Counted from the first letter of the stretch, positions 1-9,545 are shown. The stretch: DNA of 64,000 nucleotides from Oxalobacter formigenes (GCA_023667225.1 JAMPAN010000001.1:527166-591165); one strand, 5' to 3'. The notes: generated by a model not told the origin, from the sequence alone. Made by a program: numbers and translations.

Positions 1-74
1 GCGGCAAAAATAAAAATGACCAGGCATCCGGTTAATGCCGTGATAAAACGAAAAAAGCGGGATAGATGTGACAT
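1..74 (-). CDS. 5' end of a possible secreted or membrane protein (partial)
   Basis: An ATG at 74-72 on the minus strand opens a frame that stays open to the window edge (24 codons). It encodes a short basic start followed by a hydrophobic run (ITALTGCLVIFIFA), which resembles a signal peptide or membrane anchor. It lies 24 bases downstream of the dipeptidase stop on the same strand, so it could be co-transcribed. No clear Shine-Dalgarno sequence is visible, and the product cannot be named from so little sequence. Confidence 0.35.
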   Translation of the reverse strand, partial: MSHLSRFFRFITALTGCLVIFIFA

Positions 75-98
75 TGTTATATATTTGTTATTTTGGAA

Positions 99-704
99 TT
101 AGCAGACTGGAAAATCAAAGCAGCAATCGGGATAGGGCTCGTTTCCCAGGGTATAGTGCCACCATTCCAGCGGGAAGGTTATAAATCCACAGGTTTTCAT
201 AATTGAAACCAGCATTGCACGGTTAGCGTTTTGCTCAGGTGTAAGCCCCGTAGCACCGTGGTGGGAAATGGGATCAAAAAAATCAAAGGAGGAACCCATA
301 TCCAGTGCTTTTTGGGTTTCAAGGCTAATGAGAGTCATATCAACTGTGCTGCCTCTGGAGTGACTGGAACGGGTCGCGATATAGCCTTTTTCAAGCAGGG
401 AAGGTTTATCAAGGCAGGGATAATAGGCAGCCTTTGTTTTGGTATCCGGATTTTTTGCCCATTGAATGAAATGGTTGACGGCTGTCTGGGGACGGTAAGC
501 GTCAAAAATGCAAATGGCACAGCCTGCTTTGCGGAAAATTTCGCCTGCTTTTTTCAATGCCAGTGCTGCCGGGAGAGTGAGCATGGCAACCGGTTTTTCA
601 TATCCATCAATAGGCGTGCCAGTAAAGTTATTATTTGTAAAATAACGCATATCCAGCCGGATTTCGGGTGCGATATCAGTAATATATACAAAATTATCAG
701 GCAT
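99..704 (-). CDS. ddpX: D-alanyl-D-alanine dipeptidase (VanX/DdpX family, M15)
   Basis: This is a zinc peptidase of the VanX/DdpX type, about 201 residues, which splits D-Ala-D-Ala. The family zinc and catalytic motifs are visible: a DAYRP arginine segment near residue 70, SSHSRGSTVDMT (His and Asp ligands) near residue 115, and EWWHY (catalytic Glu and third ligand His) near residue 180. The frame extends to a TTG at 719, but the ATG at 704 is the more natural start; neither has a strong ribosome binding site. I see no signal peptide, so a cytoplasmic or recycling role like DdpX is more likely than secretion. No van resistance genes lie nearby, so glycopeptide resistance is not implied. Confidence 0.85.
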   Translation of the reverse strand: MPDNFVYITDIAPEIRLDMRYFTNNNFTGTPIDGYEKPVAMLTLPAALALKKAGEIFRKAGCAICIFDAYRPQTAVNHFIQWAKNPDTKTKAAYYPCLDKPSLLEKGYIATRSSHSRGSTVDMTLISLETQKALDMGSSFDFFDPISHHGATGLTPEQNANRAMLVSIMKTCGFITFPLEWWHYTLGNEPYPDCCFDFPVC

Positions 705-834
705 GCAAAAAGACGGCAAAGCAGGCAGTTAATATCAGGATATGAATTATAGCATTTTCCCAGGCGAAGATTTCCTGCCTGCCGGAATCCTTTACCTGAA
801 TAGTGCAAGACCGGTTTTGTTTTTGCAGCCGGAA

Positions 835-2751
835 TCAGATTTCCACACGTGCGCCCAATTCAATGACACGGTTTGTCGGGATCTGGTAAAAGTCTGCCGG
901 ATTGCGGGCATTGCGGTAAATCCAGATGAACAGTTTTTCCCGCCATATTGCCATGCCTGTCAGGGGATTGGAAATAACAGTTTGCCGGGTAACAAAAAAT
1001 GAAGTGGTCATCATATCAAAGGCATATCCGTGTTCCTTGCATAATTCCAGTGTTCTCGGAATATCCGGTTCATCATTAAAGCCGTAATACAGATCAAGCT
1101 GGTAGCAGTTAAAGCCAAGTTCCTGTATTTGTACCCGTTCCGAATCGGGCAGCCAGGGTGTTTCTTTTACATGGATGGTTAAAAAGAAAACCCGCTCATG
1201 CAGCACTTTGTTATGGGAAAGATTATGCAGCAGCGCCTGGGGAGCGCCATCTCTTTCTCCTCTCAGGAAAATGGCAGTTCCCGCTACCCGGTGAGGCGGC
1301 ATGAAAAAAAGCGACTGCAAAAAAGATGCCAGCGGAATGGCGTGTTTCTGCTGGCTTTCCCCAAGCAGTTCGCGGCCTCGCCGCCATGTCATCATGACTG
1401 TGAAAAGCCCGATGCCGACAACCAGCGGGAACCAGCCGCCGTGGCTGATTTTGAGCGTATTGGAGGCCAGCAGCAGCAGATCAATTGCACCAAAAAAGAG
1501 GGGAACAAGCAGACTGGCAAAAAGATTGATTTTCCAGACATAGCGCATGACAAAAAACAGGAAGATGCTGGTGATAAGCATAGCGCCAGTCACAGCCAGG
1601 CCATAGGCTGCCGTCAGGTTTGCTGATGAGCTAAAGCCAATAACGGCCAAAAGAACAGCGCACATCTGCATCCAGTTGATAGTAGGAATATAGATTTGTC
1701 CGAATTCACTGGGAGAGGTGTGGATAATTTTCATACGCGGCAAAAGTCCCAGGCCAATGGCTTGTTTGGTAATGGAAAACGCGCCGGAAATGGTTGCCTG
1801 CGAGGCAATGATAACGGCCATTGTTGAGAGGAGAACCAGCGGGTAAATGCTCCAGGAACCCAGCTGCATGAAAAAGGGATTTGCCAAGGCTTCAGGTCTG
1901 GCAAGCAGTAAACCTCCCTGGCCCATATAGTTGAGCACCAGTGCGGGAAAGACCAGGCGGAACCAGGCTCGCCGGATAGGAACCGGGCCGAAATGGCCCA
2001 TATCTGCATATAGTGTTTCCGCGCCGGTAAATGCCAGCACAACTTCGCTTAAGGCAATAAAAGCAACGAAAGGGTTTTTCAGCACAAAATGCAGGGCATA
2101 CCAGGGATTTAACGCCATGCAAATGTCAGGCGCAGCAACGATGTTGATGATGCCGAGTGCTGCCAGTACAAGGAACCAGAAGATCATGATTGGGCCGAAA
2201 CACTTTCCGATGCCTGCTGTGCCTTTGTACTGGACTGAATAAAGTCCGATCAGAATGACCAATGCAATCGGCACCACATAAGGTTTCAGCACCGGCGTGG
2301 CAACTTCCAACCCTTCCACAGCGGAAAGAACCGAGATGGCCGGCGTAATTACGCTGTCGCCGTAAAACAGGGAAGCGCCAAAAACACCCAATGCCAGCAG
2401 CGGGAAATAGGGCCGGGATTTTCTGGGGAAGACTGTGTGAGCCAATGCCATTAATGCCAGCGTTCCGCCTTCTCCACGGTTTTCAGCACGCAGCATAACC
2501 AGCACATATTTGACTGATACAATGACAATTAAGCCCCAGATTACCAGGGAGACAATGCCGAGTACATTTTCCCGCGTAAAGGCAACGTTTCCTGCATGAC
2601 CGAATATTGCCCGCATGGTATAGAGAGGGCTGGTGCCGATATCGCCGTAAACAACGCCGGCAGCAGCAATAGTTAGTGCAGTCAGGCTGCTTTTTGTGGA
2701 CTGTTGTGACAAAATTTCACCGCTTCCTTGATACAATTTACGCAGTACCAT
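835..2751 (-). CDS. kup: Kup low-affinity potassium transporter
   Basis: This inner-membrane K+ uptake protein of the Kup/HAK/KUP family is about 638 residues long, close to the family's usual 620-630. The family signature GVVYGDIGTSPLYT stands near the N-terminus and is followed by about 12 hydrophobic segments up to residue 440. The rest is the soluble C-terminal domain with HVKETPWLP and the terminal NPADFY region. The frame opens at a TTG at 2775; the ATG at 2751 has an AGG about ten bases upstream and is preferred. The gene is divergent from the arsR-type gene, so the 100 bases between them hold both promoters. Confidence 0.93.
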   Translation of the reverse strand: MVLRKLYQGSGEILSQQSTKSSLTALTIAAAGVVYGDIGTSPLYTMRAIFGHAGNVAFTRENVLGIVSLVIWGLIVIVSVKYVLVMLRAENRGEGGTLALMALAHTVFPRKSRPYFPLLALGVFGASLFYGDSVITPAISVLSAVEGLEVATPVLKPYVVPIALVILIGLYSVQYKGTAGIGKCFGPIMIFWFLVLAALGIINIVAAPDICMALNPWYALHFVLKNPFVAFIALSEVVLAFTGAETLYADMGHFGPVPIRRAWFRLVFPALVLNYMGQGGLLLARPEALANPFFMQLGSWSIYPLVLLSTMAVIIASQATISGAFSITKQAIGLGLLPRMKIIHTSPSEFGQIYIPTINWMQMCAVLLAVIGFSSSANLTAAYGLAVTGAMLITSIFLFFVMRYVWKINLFASLLVPLFFGAIDLLLLASNTLKISHGGWFPLVVGIGLFTVMMTWRRGRELLGESQQKHAIPLASFLQSLFFMPPHRVAGTAIFLRGERDGAPQALLHNLSHNKVLHERVFFLTIHVKETPWLPDSERVQIQELGFNCYQLDLYYGFNDEPDIPRTLELCKEHGYAFDMMTTSFFVTRQTVISNPLTGMAIWREKLFIWIYRNARNPADFYQIPTNRVIELGARVEI

Positions 2752-2781
2752 AGTCAAAACCTGTTGAAATTGCAAATACGG

Positions 2782-2828
2782 TTGACATCTGTTTTGTTAA
2801 AGCGTTAAATAACTATAAAAATGGTTAT
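2782..2828 (+). promoter_or_regulatory. Candidate promoter and operator of the ArsR-fusion operon
   Basis: A consensus -35 (TTGACA, 2782-2787) is followed after 17 bases by TTAAAT (2805-2810) as a 4/6 match to a -10. An inverted repeat ATAAC-N10-GTTAT (2809-2828) overlaps the predicted transcription start. A repressor bound there would block the promoter, which fits autoregulation by the ArsR-family protein starting at 2851. The assignment is inference from spacing and symmetry. Confidence 0.45.
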
Positions 2829-2850
2829 ATGATGTCGGTCAGGGATTACT

Positions 2851-3192
2851 ATGAGGAGGGGCTATCTTGAACGGTTTCCTGATGAATGGAAACCGGCTGC
2901 GCGCGTTTTTTCTGCACTGGGAGATACCACCCGGCAACAAATTCTGCTCCTGTTCGAGCCAGGCGAGGAATTGTCTATCAAGGATATTTCATCGGTATTT
3001 GTGCTGGGGCGCTCGACTATTGTTCACCATCTCTCTGTTCTGGAAGAGGCAGGGATTCTTTCCGTAAGACGGCAGGGCAGGCAGGCGCTTTATTCCATTG
3101 TTTACAAGGCGGTGCTGGATTCACTGGAACGGCTTCGTCTTTTTATTGAAAGCGATCTGGATATCCTGAAGGATCGTTTTGCGAATGCGTAA
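2851..3192 (+). CDS. ArsR-family winged-helix transcriptional regulator
   Basis: The product is a 113-residue DNA-binding protein with the classic ArsR/SmtB layout: a helix with ALGDTTRQQILLLF, the recognition region (SIKDISSVFVLGRSTIVHHLSVLEEAGIL) and a wing (VRRQGRQALYSIV). I see no CxC metal-binding pair in the usual helix, so the effector is probably not arsenite or zinc. The stop codon is two bases from the ATG of the large lipid-metabolism fusion, so the two are almost certainly one operon and the regulator probably controls it. A short AGGGA lies upstream of the ATG. Confidence 0.87.
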   Translation: MRRGYLERFPDEWKPAARVFSALGDTTRQQILLLFEPGEELSIKDISSVFVLGRSTIVHHLSVLEEAGILSVRRQGRQALYSIVYKAVLDSLERLRLFIESDLDILKDRFANA

Positions 3193-3194
3193 AA

Positions 3195-6100
3195 ATGCGC
3201 AAACCGTTTCCTGATGAGAGTTTAAAGATGCTTCCCTGCATGGTTGCCTGTTATGCAGCAGGCGCTTTTAACAGGTATTTTTTCAGGCAGGGAATTCTGT
3301 TTCTGGCGGCAGCGATTGGGGCAGGTTATCTTCGCGGTTCGGTGATTGTCCTTTTTATTTTGCCTTTTGCCGTTTGCTCTGCGTGGGCCGGATGGCTGGC
3401 TGACAGGGTGCCGAAAAGCCGGCTTGTTGTTTATGCCAAGCTGGCGGAGGCAGGTATTATGCTTTTTGGGGCTATTGCGCTGGCTGGCCTGAACTGGACA
3501 GGTCTTGTTGTTGTGGTATTGCTTATGGGTATCCAGTCAGCTTTCTTCAGCCCGCCGTTTCATGGCCTGATTCCGGAAGCGTTTCCTGCTGCCGATGTGC
3601 CTCGTGTCAATTCCCTGATAATAATAGCAGCGGCAGTTGTTTTGCCTGCCGGTATGGCGATGGGAGAACTGTTGCCGTATCTGCCGGCATTTTTACCGGG
3701 AGAATCCTTGCCGGATGGGATTTTGGGACAGGGGAGGCTGTTAATTGGCGGAATGGCAGTTTTAGCGGCTGCCGCAGGCGTTGAAATGGCTTTCCGTATC
3801 CGGATAAACCGGGAAATACCGGTTGCAAACGATCCGTTTCCTTTGTTTGGCCCCTTTGATTCTGTACGATATTTCTTGCAATACAAAAAGAAAGATCCGG
3901 CGCTTTTCCTGGCATTAAGTGCAGAAGCTTTTTTTTATACTTTGTTGTCTTTTGCCATGCTGTGTATGGGGCATCTTGTTGCCGGGCAATTTGGCATGGG
4001 GATGTTGCAGGCTGGTTTGCTGGCCGCCTTGCTATGTGTGGGGATAACGGCCGGTGCGGCAAGAGCCGGGAAGCAACATGCCGTTTTCTGGCGGCGTTCT
4101 GTTCTCTTTGCGGGGGGAGGCATGATCGCCTGTATCCTGATTTTTCCCCTGGCTGTTTTTCTGCCTGCCGAATTATTCATACGGGATGTTTTCCTGGGGG
4201 TAATTTGTGTGTTAACCGGTATTTTTGCAGGGATGTATCTGATACCGCTGGTCAGCATTATCCAGATACGGCCTGGGGCAACAGAGAAGGGGAAAGTGCT
4301 TGGCCTATCCAATTTTGCCACTTTCTCCGGCATGATCCTTGCCGGTTTTATTTTTTCTGTTTTTGACTGGGTGCATGAGCTGACTGGCAGCGCGCAACCG
4401 TCCGGGAGGCTGGCCTGGGGAGCGTTGGCAGGACTGCTTTTTCTGTTTTGGTTTTTCAGATGTCTCAAAAAGCAGTTTCCTGGTGAACACTATAGTTTTC
4501 TCGGCGCTTGTTTGCGTTTTTTGCTTTCCTTCCGTTACCGCATTACTACCAGCGGCCTGGATACGCTTTCCATAAAGGGAAAGGCTATTTTTCTGCCTAA
4601 TCATCCTGCCTTAGTGGATCCTTTTATTGTCTATTCCCTGTTGGCTGATTATGCGCCCCGTCCGCTTGCAGATGAGCATCAGTTTGCCGGATGGCATGGC
4701 AAGGCGGCAGCCCGGATTCTGGATGCTGTGACGATTCCGGATATAATGAAAGACGGCTTTAAGGCTGTAGGCAAGGTACAGAAAGGCCTTTTGGCGATTT
4801 TACACAGCCTGAAAGCAGGCCGGTCGGTACTGATGTATCCTTCCGGCCGGATTTACCGATCGCCAAAGGAAAGTGTGGGCGGCAATTCGGGAACCTGGTC
4901 GCTTCTTCAGCAGGCGCAAGATGCGCAGGTTATTCTTGTGCGGACAAGCGGTTTGTGGGGAAGTACCTTCAGCTATGGCGCAACAGGGGGCGTTCCTGAT
5001 TTGCAGCGTGCTTTTTTGCAAGGTATCCTGACTGTTCTGGGCAATTTTTTCCTGTTTGTGCCCAAAAGGCCGGTGCAGGTGGATTTTGTTGAGGCCGGTG
5101 AGCTGGCTGCCATAGCAGACAGGCGTGAATTCAACCGGCGGCTGGAAGCGTTTTACAATGAAACGGAGCAACCTGCCATCAGTATTCCCCGTTGGTTTTG
5201 GCAGGGAACACAAACAGCAGCATTGCCCGCCCATCCTGTTTACCGGAACAGGCATGATACCGGAAATATACCTCCCAATGTACGGGAAACCGTTTATGGT
5301 ATCCTGCGCCGTACGGCAATGCTTGAGCCGGATTACCCATTGCATGACAGCATGAGCCTTAGCCATGATCTGGGGATGGACAGCCTGATGTTGATGGAAG
5401 CGGCTCTGGAAATGGAAGGAATCGGCAAACAGGCTTCCCACAATCCGGAAGAGCTGGAAACCGTAGCGGATTGTCTGCTGGCTGCCATTGGCCAGCATGA
5501 GACTGTTAAACCCGTTCCGCCGGCACCGGATATATGGTTTCTCCCTTCTTCTGTTGGATCACTTTCCTTGCCGTCGGATCATTCCTGTCTTGTTTCGGCT
5601 TTTTTAAGGCAGCTCAGGCATAACCCGAAAGAGCCGCTTCTGGCTGAAAGAAATGCCTTGTATAACCGGCGGCGGCTTTTTCTTGGCTCATTGCTTCTCT
5701 CCGCGCGTTTTGCCAAATTTCCTGGCGAGAAGATTGGCATTATGATGCCTTCAGTACCGGCGGTTACTGTTGTCTGGATGGCAGCGCTTTTGGCAGGAAA
5801 GACGCCGGTTTTTTTTAACTGGACGACAGGGGAGGCGAATTTCAGGCATTGTGTTGATTTGGCGGGTATCCGCCATATTGTCAGTGTGACTCCGCTGATG
5901 GAACGGCTTGGCTGGGAAAGTCTGAAACCTGGTGTGTTGCCTGTAGAATGGTTGGCACTTGACAGCATGGCTGCTTCTTTTTCCCTGCGTGAAAAGTTAT
6001 GCGGACTGTTCAAAGCCGCTATTATGCGGCAGGCCCGGTATTTTCCTGTTCCCCGGATTGCGGCAGTACTGTTTACTTCAGGTTCCGAATCCTTTCCCAA

Positions 6101-7121
6101 GGCTGTGCCGCTGACCCATGAAAATCTGCTTTCCAATGCTGCAGATATTATCCAGGTATTAAACCTGGCATCACAGGATACAGTATTGGCTATGCTCCCG
6201 CCTTTTCATTCGTTTGGTCTGATGGTTGGCCTGGTTATTCCGCTTTCAACGGGGATTAGGGCCGTTTTTCATCCCAATCCGGCGGAACCGGCTCTTTTAA
6301 ATGGCCTGATCCAGGATTACCGAATCAGTTTGTTGGCAATGCCGCCGACTTTTCTGGGGGCGATGCTGGAGCAGGCAAAGGGGACAGACCGGCTGGCCAG
6401 CGTTAAATATGCGTTTGTCGGCGCTGAGAAATGCCAGGAACAGATTTACCAGGATTTTGCCGCGCAGTGTCCTGGGGCCTCGCTTTGCGAAGGATATGGC
6501 ATTACTGAATGTTCTCCGGCGGTGTCTGTAAACCGTCCGGGAGATGTGCATCCGGGTACTATTGGCTTTTTGTTACCTTCCATGTCGGCAGTAATAGTTA
6601 GGGAAAAAGATGGTGTGATCACCGGGCGGGTTGCTCCGGAAGAAACCGGAATGCTTTTGTTACGCGGGCCAAATGTGTTTGGCGGTTATCTGGGAGAAGC
6701 GCCATCGCCTTTTGTGGAGTTTGAAGGCTGTACCTGGTATCGGACAGGAGACCTTGTCAGCATGGACAAAGCGGGCAGGTTGATTTTTCAGGGCAGGGTG
6801 AAGCGTTTTGTCAAAATTGGCGGAGAAATGGTTTCCTTGCCGCGAATTGAGGAAGTGTTGTTAAAAGCTTTCTCCTCTCATCCAGCCAGGCCAGAGGAGG
6901 GGGTGGCACTGGCAGTTGAAGCGGTGCCGGAGGAGGATGGGGCAGAAATTGTGCTTTTTACTTCTTTGCCGCTTACGCTTGATGAAGTTCGCGCCGCTAT
7001 CAGGAAGGCTGGCCTTTCGCCGATTTATGCCGTCCGGCGTATTGAAAGAGTTGCTGCTATTCCCATCTTGGGCAGCGGCAAAACGGATTACCGTGCGTTA
7101 AGGGAGCAGTTGTTGCATTAA
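3195..7121 (+). CDS. aas: Four-module fusion: MFS transporter, PlsC acyltransferase, ACP-like domain, AMP-forming acyl ligase (LplT-Aas type)
   Basis: This 1308-residue membrane protein probably imports and re-acylates lysophospholipids. In order: residues 1-430 are an MFS transporter with about 12 membrane segments (LplT-like); 445-640 are a PlsC/LPLAT domain with the HX4D motif as HPALVD, His about 470; 690-770 are an acyl-carrier-like domain with LGMDSL, Ser about 730 being the expected phosphopantetheine site; 800-1308 are an adenylate-forming ligase with the P-loop TSGSESFPKA near 960, YGITECSP, RTGDL and a C-terminal catalytic Lys about 1296 in GSGKTDYR. E. coli splits these roles between LplT and Aas and, as far as I know, has no ACP module in either. 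The frame is continuous. The gene follows the ArsR gene with a two-base gap. The ligase could load the internal ACP, which would hand the acyl group to PlsC in cis; that step is inference. Confidence 0.85.
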   Translation: MRKPFPDESLKMLPCMVACYAAGAFNRYFFRQGILFLAAAIGAGYLRGSVIVLFILPFAVCSAWAGWLADRVPKSRLVVYAKLAEAGIMLFGAIALAGLNWTGLVVVVLLMGIQSAFFSPPFHGLIPEAFPAADVPRVNSLIIIAAAVVLPAGMAMGELLPYLPAFLPGESLPDGILGQGRLLIGGMAVLAAAAGVEMAFRIRINREIPVANDPFPLFGPFDSVRYFLQYKKKDPALFLALSAEAFFYTLLSFAMLCMGHLVAGQFGMGMLQAGLLAALLCVGITAGAARAGKQHAVFWRRSVLFAGGGMIACILIFPLAVFLPAELFIRDVFLGVICVLTGIFAGMYLIPLVSIIQIRPGATEKGKVLGLSNFATFSGMILAGFIFSVFDWVHELTGSAQPSGRLAWGALAGLLFLFWFFRCLKKQFPGEHYSFLGACLRFLLSFRYRITTSGLDTLSIKGKAIFLPNHPALVDPFIVYSLLADYAPRPLADEHQFAGWHGKAAARILDAVTIPDIMKDGFKAVGKVQKGLLAILHSLKAGRSVLMYPSGRIYRSPKESVGGNSGTWSLLQQAQDAQVILVRTSGLWGSTFSYGATGGVPDLQRAFLQGILTVLGNFFLFVPKRPVQVDFVEAGELAAIADRREFNRRLEAFYNETEQPAISIPRWFWQGTQTAALPAHPVYRNRHDTGNIPPNVRETVYGILRRTAMLEPDYPLHDSMSLSHDLGMDSLMLMEAALEMEGIGKQASHNPEELETVADCLLAAIGQHETVKPVPPAPDIWFLPSSVGSLSLPSDHSCLVSAFLRQLRHNPKEPLLAERNALYNRRRLFLGSLLLSARFAKFPGEKIGIMMPSVPAVTVVWMAALLAGKTPVFFNWTTGEANFRHCVDLAGIRHIVSVTPLMERLGWESLKPGVLPVEWLALDSMAASFSLREKLCGLFKAAIMRQARYFPVPRIAAVLFTSGSESFPKAVPLTHENLLSNAADIIQVLNLASQDTVLAMLPPFHSFGLMVGLVIPLSTGIRAVFHPNPAEPALLNGLIQDYRISLLAMPPTFLGAMLEQAKGTDRLASVKYAFVGAEKCQEQIYQDFAAQCPGASLCEGYGITECSPAVSVNRPGDVHPGTIGFLLPSMSAVIVREKDGVITGRVAPEETGMLLLRGPNVFGGYLGEAPSPFVEFEGCTWYRTGDLVSMDKAGRLIFQGRVKRFVKIGGEMVSLPRIEEVLLKAFSSHPARPEEGVALAVEAVPEEDGAEIVLFTSLPLTLDEVRAAIRKAGLSPIYAVRRIERVAAIPILGSGKTDYRALREQLLH

Positions 7122-7372
7122 GGGCAATCCGGTTTGCGGCGGTGCAGGCATACTGCTGAAAAGCGGGGAACAAAGTTTGTTTTGTCTGTCTGACTGGCCA
7201 GGCCTGGAAAGGTATCGGGCCACAAATCCCGATTTTTACCTGAGACAGGCAGGATGCGTTGCTTCCTTTATGATGGCCGCCAGCCGAAAGCGTGTTGTCA
7301 AGAGGCAAGTCTGCTTTGGCAAAAAGGTGGTATAGGTTTCCTGAACATAAAGTTTTTTTGACATACTGCTAT

Positions 7373-8701
7373 ATGAAAACTGTTGCCACTTGCCAAATCT
7401 GGGAAATTGCCTATCCGATCCTGATCAGCCTGATTGCCGAGCATCTGATTTTAATGACTGATACGGCTTTCCTTGGAAGGGTTGGAGAAATCGAGCTGGG
7501 TGCGTCGGCGCTTGCCGGTGTTTTTTTTCTGGCTATTTTCATGATTGGCTTTGGTTTCTCAATGGGGGCCCAGATCCTGATTGGCCGGCGAAATGGAGAA
7601 AAACATTTTGCAGATATTGGGCCGCTTGTTATCCAGGGAGGTTTTTTCCTAGGCTTTCTGGGATTGCTTGCCCTTTTTCTCACCCGCCTGTTTGCGCCTG
7701 TGATTCTGAAAGAACTGCTTGCTTCCGGGCCGGTTTATGTTGCAGTTGTCCGTTATCTTGACTGGCGCAGCCTGGGTTTTTGTCCTGCTTTTATCTGCCT
7801 GATTTTCAGGGCTTATTATGTTGGTATCGGGCAAACCCGGATTTTGACGGCCAGTTCCTTTCTGATGGTTGCCGTCAATGTGATTTTGAATTATCTGCTG
7901 ATTTTCGGGGAATGGGGATTCCCGAAAATGGGAATTGGCGGCGCGGCATTGGCTTCCGGTATTGCAGAAAGTGTTGTCATGCTTTTTTTCATTTTGTACA
8001 CCCGCAGGCATACCGATCTGGATAAATATGGCTTTTCGGGTTCATGGGGATTCAAAGCGGCTTTGGTCAGACGTATTCTGGATGTGGCTGTGTGGATTAT
8101 GATTCAGTATCTGGCAGGGGTAGCTATCTGGTTTGTGTTTTTTGTGGCAGTAGAACATTTGGGAGAACGGGCTATTGCTGTTTCGAATATTACCCGCAGT
8201 ATTCTTACCCTGATGTTTATGCCGATTTTTGCGCTTGCCTCAACTTCTGTTTCCATTACCAGTAACCTGATTGGCGCAGGAAAGCAGGAACAGGTCTGGC
8301 GTACCTGCTGGAAGGTTATCCGGCTTTGTCTGTTGATGACCATGCCCGTTGCGCTGGTTATTTTTGCATTTCCTGATTTTTTTGCCCGTATTTATACTGA
8401 TCAGGCGGATCTTGTGGCTGGCAGCCGGGCGGCAATACGGGTGGCAGTGACATCGCTGGTTATTGCTGTGCCGGCGCTCATTCTGTTCCAGACTATTTCC
8501 GGAACGGGCAATACCCGTACGGCATTATTGCTGGATCTGGGTCCCATGGTGGCGGTCAGTCTTTTTATTTACGGTGTTATTTTCCATCTCAAGGCAGATG
8601 TAGCTGCCTGCTGGTTGAATGAACACATTTACTGGGGATGTGTTCTGGCTGTTTCCCAGGTTTATATGCGAACTGCCGATTGGCAGCATAAAACGATATA
8701 G
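7373..8701 (+). CDS. MATE-family multidrug/toxin efflux transporter
   Basis: The protein has about 442 residues and about 12 membrane segments, with MATE features: an N-terminal PILISLIAEHLILMTDTAFLG segment, MGAQILIGRRNGE in the first half, and the repeated pattern in the second half (STSVSITSNLIGAGKQ). It is expected to exchange Na+ or H+ for cationic drugs or metabolites at the inner membrane. The frame opens at a GTG at 7292, but the extra 27 residues are not family-like, so the ATG at 7373 is chosen; no strong ribosome binding site precedes either. About 250 bases of non-coding sequence without recognised signals separate it from the upstream fusion gene. Confidence 0.87.
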   Translation: MKTVATCQIWEIAYPILISLIAEHLILMTDTAFLGRVGEIELGASALAGVFFLAIFMIGFGFSMGAQILIGRRNGEKHFADIGPLVIQGGFFLGFLGLLALFLTRLFAPVILKELLASGPVYVAVVRYLDWRSLGFCPAFICLIFRAYYVGIGQTRILTASSFLMVAVNVILNYLLIFGEWGFPKMGIGGAALASGIAESVVMLFFILYTRRHTDLDKYGFSGSWGFKAALVRRILDVAVWIMIQYLAGVAIWFVFFVAVEHLGERAIAVSNITRSILTLMFMPIFALASTSVSITSNLIGAGKQEQVWRTCWKVIRLCLLMTMPVALVIFAFPDFFARIYTDQADLVAGSRAAIRVAVTSLVIAVPALILFQTISGTGNTRTALLLDLGPMVAVSLFIYGVIFHLKADVAACWLNEHIYWGCVLAVSQVYMRTADWQHKTI

Positions 8702-8817
8702 CAGGATGTTTCGCCTGTTTTGATGCGGTATTACCCTAGAGTTTGCCGGTGAAATGGTTTTGCACGGGCAGTTGTCATACAATTGAAGCATGTCGGTTAA
8801 CAACCAGGAGAAGGGGC

Positions 8818-9234
8818 ATGAAGAGTCATCGCAAGGAGTTATGGTTTGAGACCGGGACGCGGCGCACCTATATCAATATTACCCCGCAGGTGGAAAATGA
8901 ATTACGGATATCAGGCATCCGGGAAGGGATGGTCTTGGTCAATGCCATGCATATTACCGCCTCTGTTTTCATTAATGATGATGAATCAGGGCTGCATGAC
9001 GATTTTGAGCGTTGGCTGGAAAAACTGGCACCGGAAAAACCCTATGAGCAGTATGCGCACAATGGATATGAGGATAACGCGGACGCCCACCTGAAAAGGC
9101 AGGTGATGGGTCGTGAAGCCGTTGTTGCTGTGACAGAAGGCCGCCTGGATCTGGGGCCTTGGGAACAGATTTTTTATGGGGAATTTGACGGCAAGCGGCG
9201 GAAACGGGTATTGGTAAAAATAATCGGCGAATAA
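8818..9234 (+). CDS. yjbQ: YjbQ/UPF0047 family protein
   Basis: This 138-residue soluble protein of the YjbQ (UPF0047) family has the conserved segments [22 protein letters not shown], a His-rich [10 protein letters not shown] region and [18 protein letters not shown]. Members have been reported to show weak thiamine-phosphate synthase activity, but the physiological role is unsettled. The start is fixed by a strong AGGAG at about 8806-8810, eight bases before the ATG. It precedes the rnf-like genes on the same strand with a 32-base gap and may share their transcript. Confidence 0.85.
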   Translation: MKSHRKELWFETGTRRTYINITPQVENELRISGIREGMVLVNAMHITASVFINDDESGLHDDFERWLEKLAPEKPYEQYAHNGYEDNADAHLKRQVMGREAVVAVTEGRLDLGPWEQIFYGEFDGKRRKRVLVKIIGE

Positions 9235-9266
9235 TCCGGAATATCTGGACATACAGGCCTGGTTTT

Positions 9267-9545
9267 ATGTTTATCCTGAAAAATATCACGATTTTTCTTT
9301 CCGGCATTGGCCTGATTGTTTGGGGATTCTGGATCAATGTAGGCAGGGAAGGATCGGCTGTCACTGAAAAGGAAGACAATGCAGTTGCAGAAAGCAGGCA
9401 GATTCAAAAAGAAAATGTTTCTGTTCCTTTGCAGGCCCGGAAAAATATCCGTTCTCCTCAAAAACACAGGATTGCCAAAAAACGCCGGAACAGTAAAACT
9501 GTGTTGGAGAAAAAAACAGCTGAAAAGGCGACAGGATCACAATGA
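9267..9545 (+). CDS. Small single-span membrane protein coupled to rnfC
   Basis: This 92-residue protein is not recognised. It has one hydrophobic segment near the N-terminus (IFLSGIGLIVWGFW, residues 8-21) followed by a highly charged Lys/Arg/Gln-rich tail with no obvious fold. Its stop overlaps the rnfC start by four bases (ATGA), which indicates translational coupling. The position suggests an accessory or assembly role for the Rnf-like proteins, but that is inference. The ribosome binding site is weak. Confidence 0.6.
   Translation: MFILKNITIFLSGIGLIVWGFWINVGREGSAVTEKEDNAVAESRQIQKENVSVPLQARKNIRSPQKHRIAKKRRNSKTVLEKKTAEKATGSQ

Noticed and set aside
231-752. 173-codon plus-strand frame over the dipeptidase gene
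   Set aside because: It lies antisense to ddpX, whose zinc motifs are intact, and its own translation has no family features.
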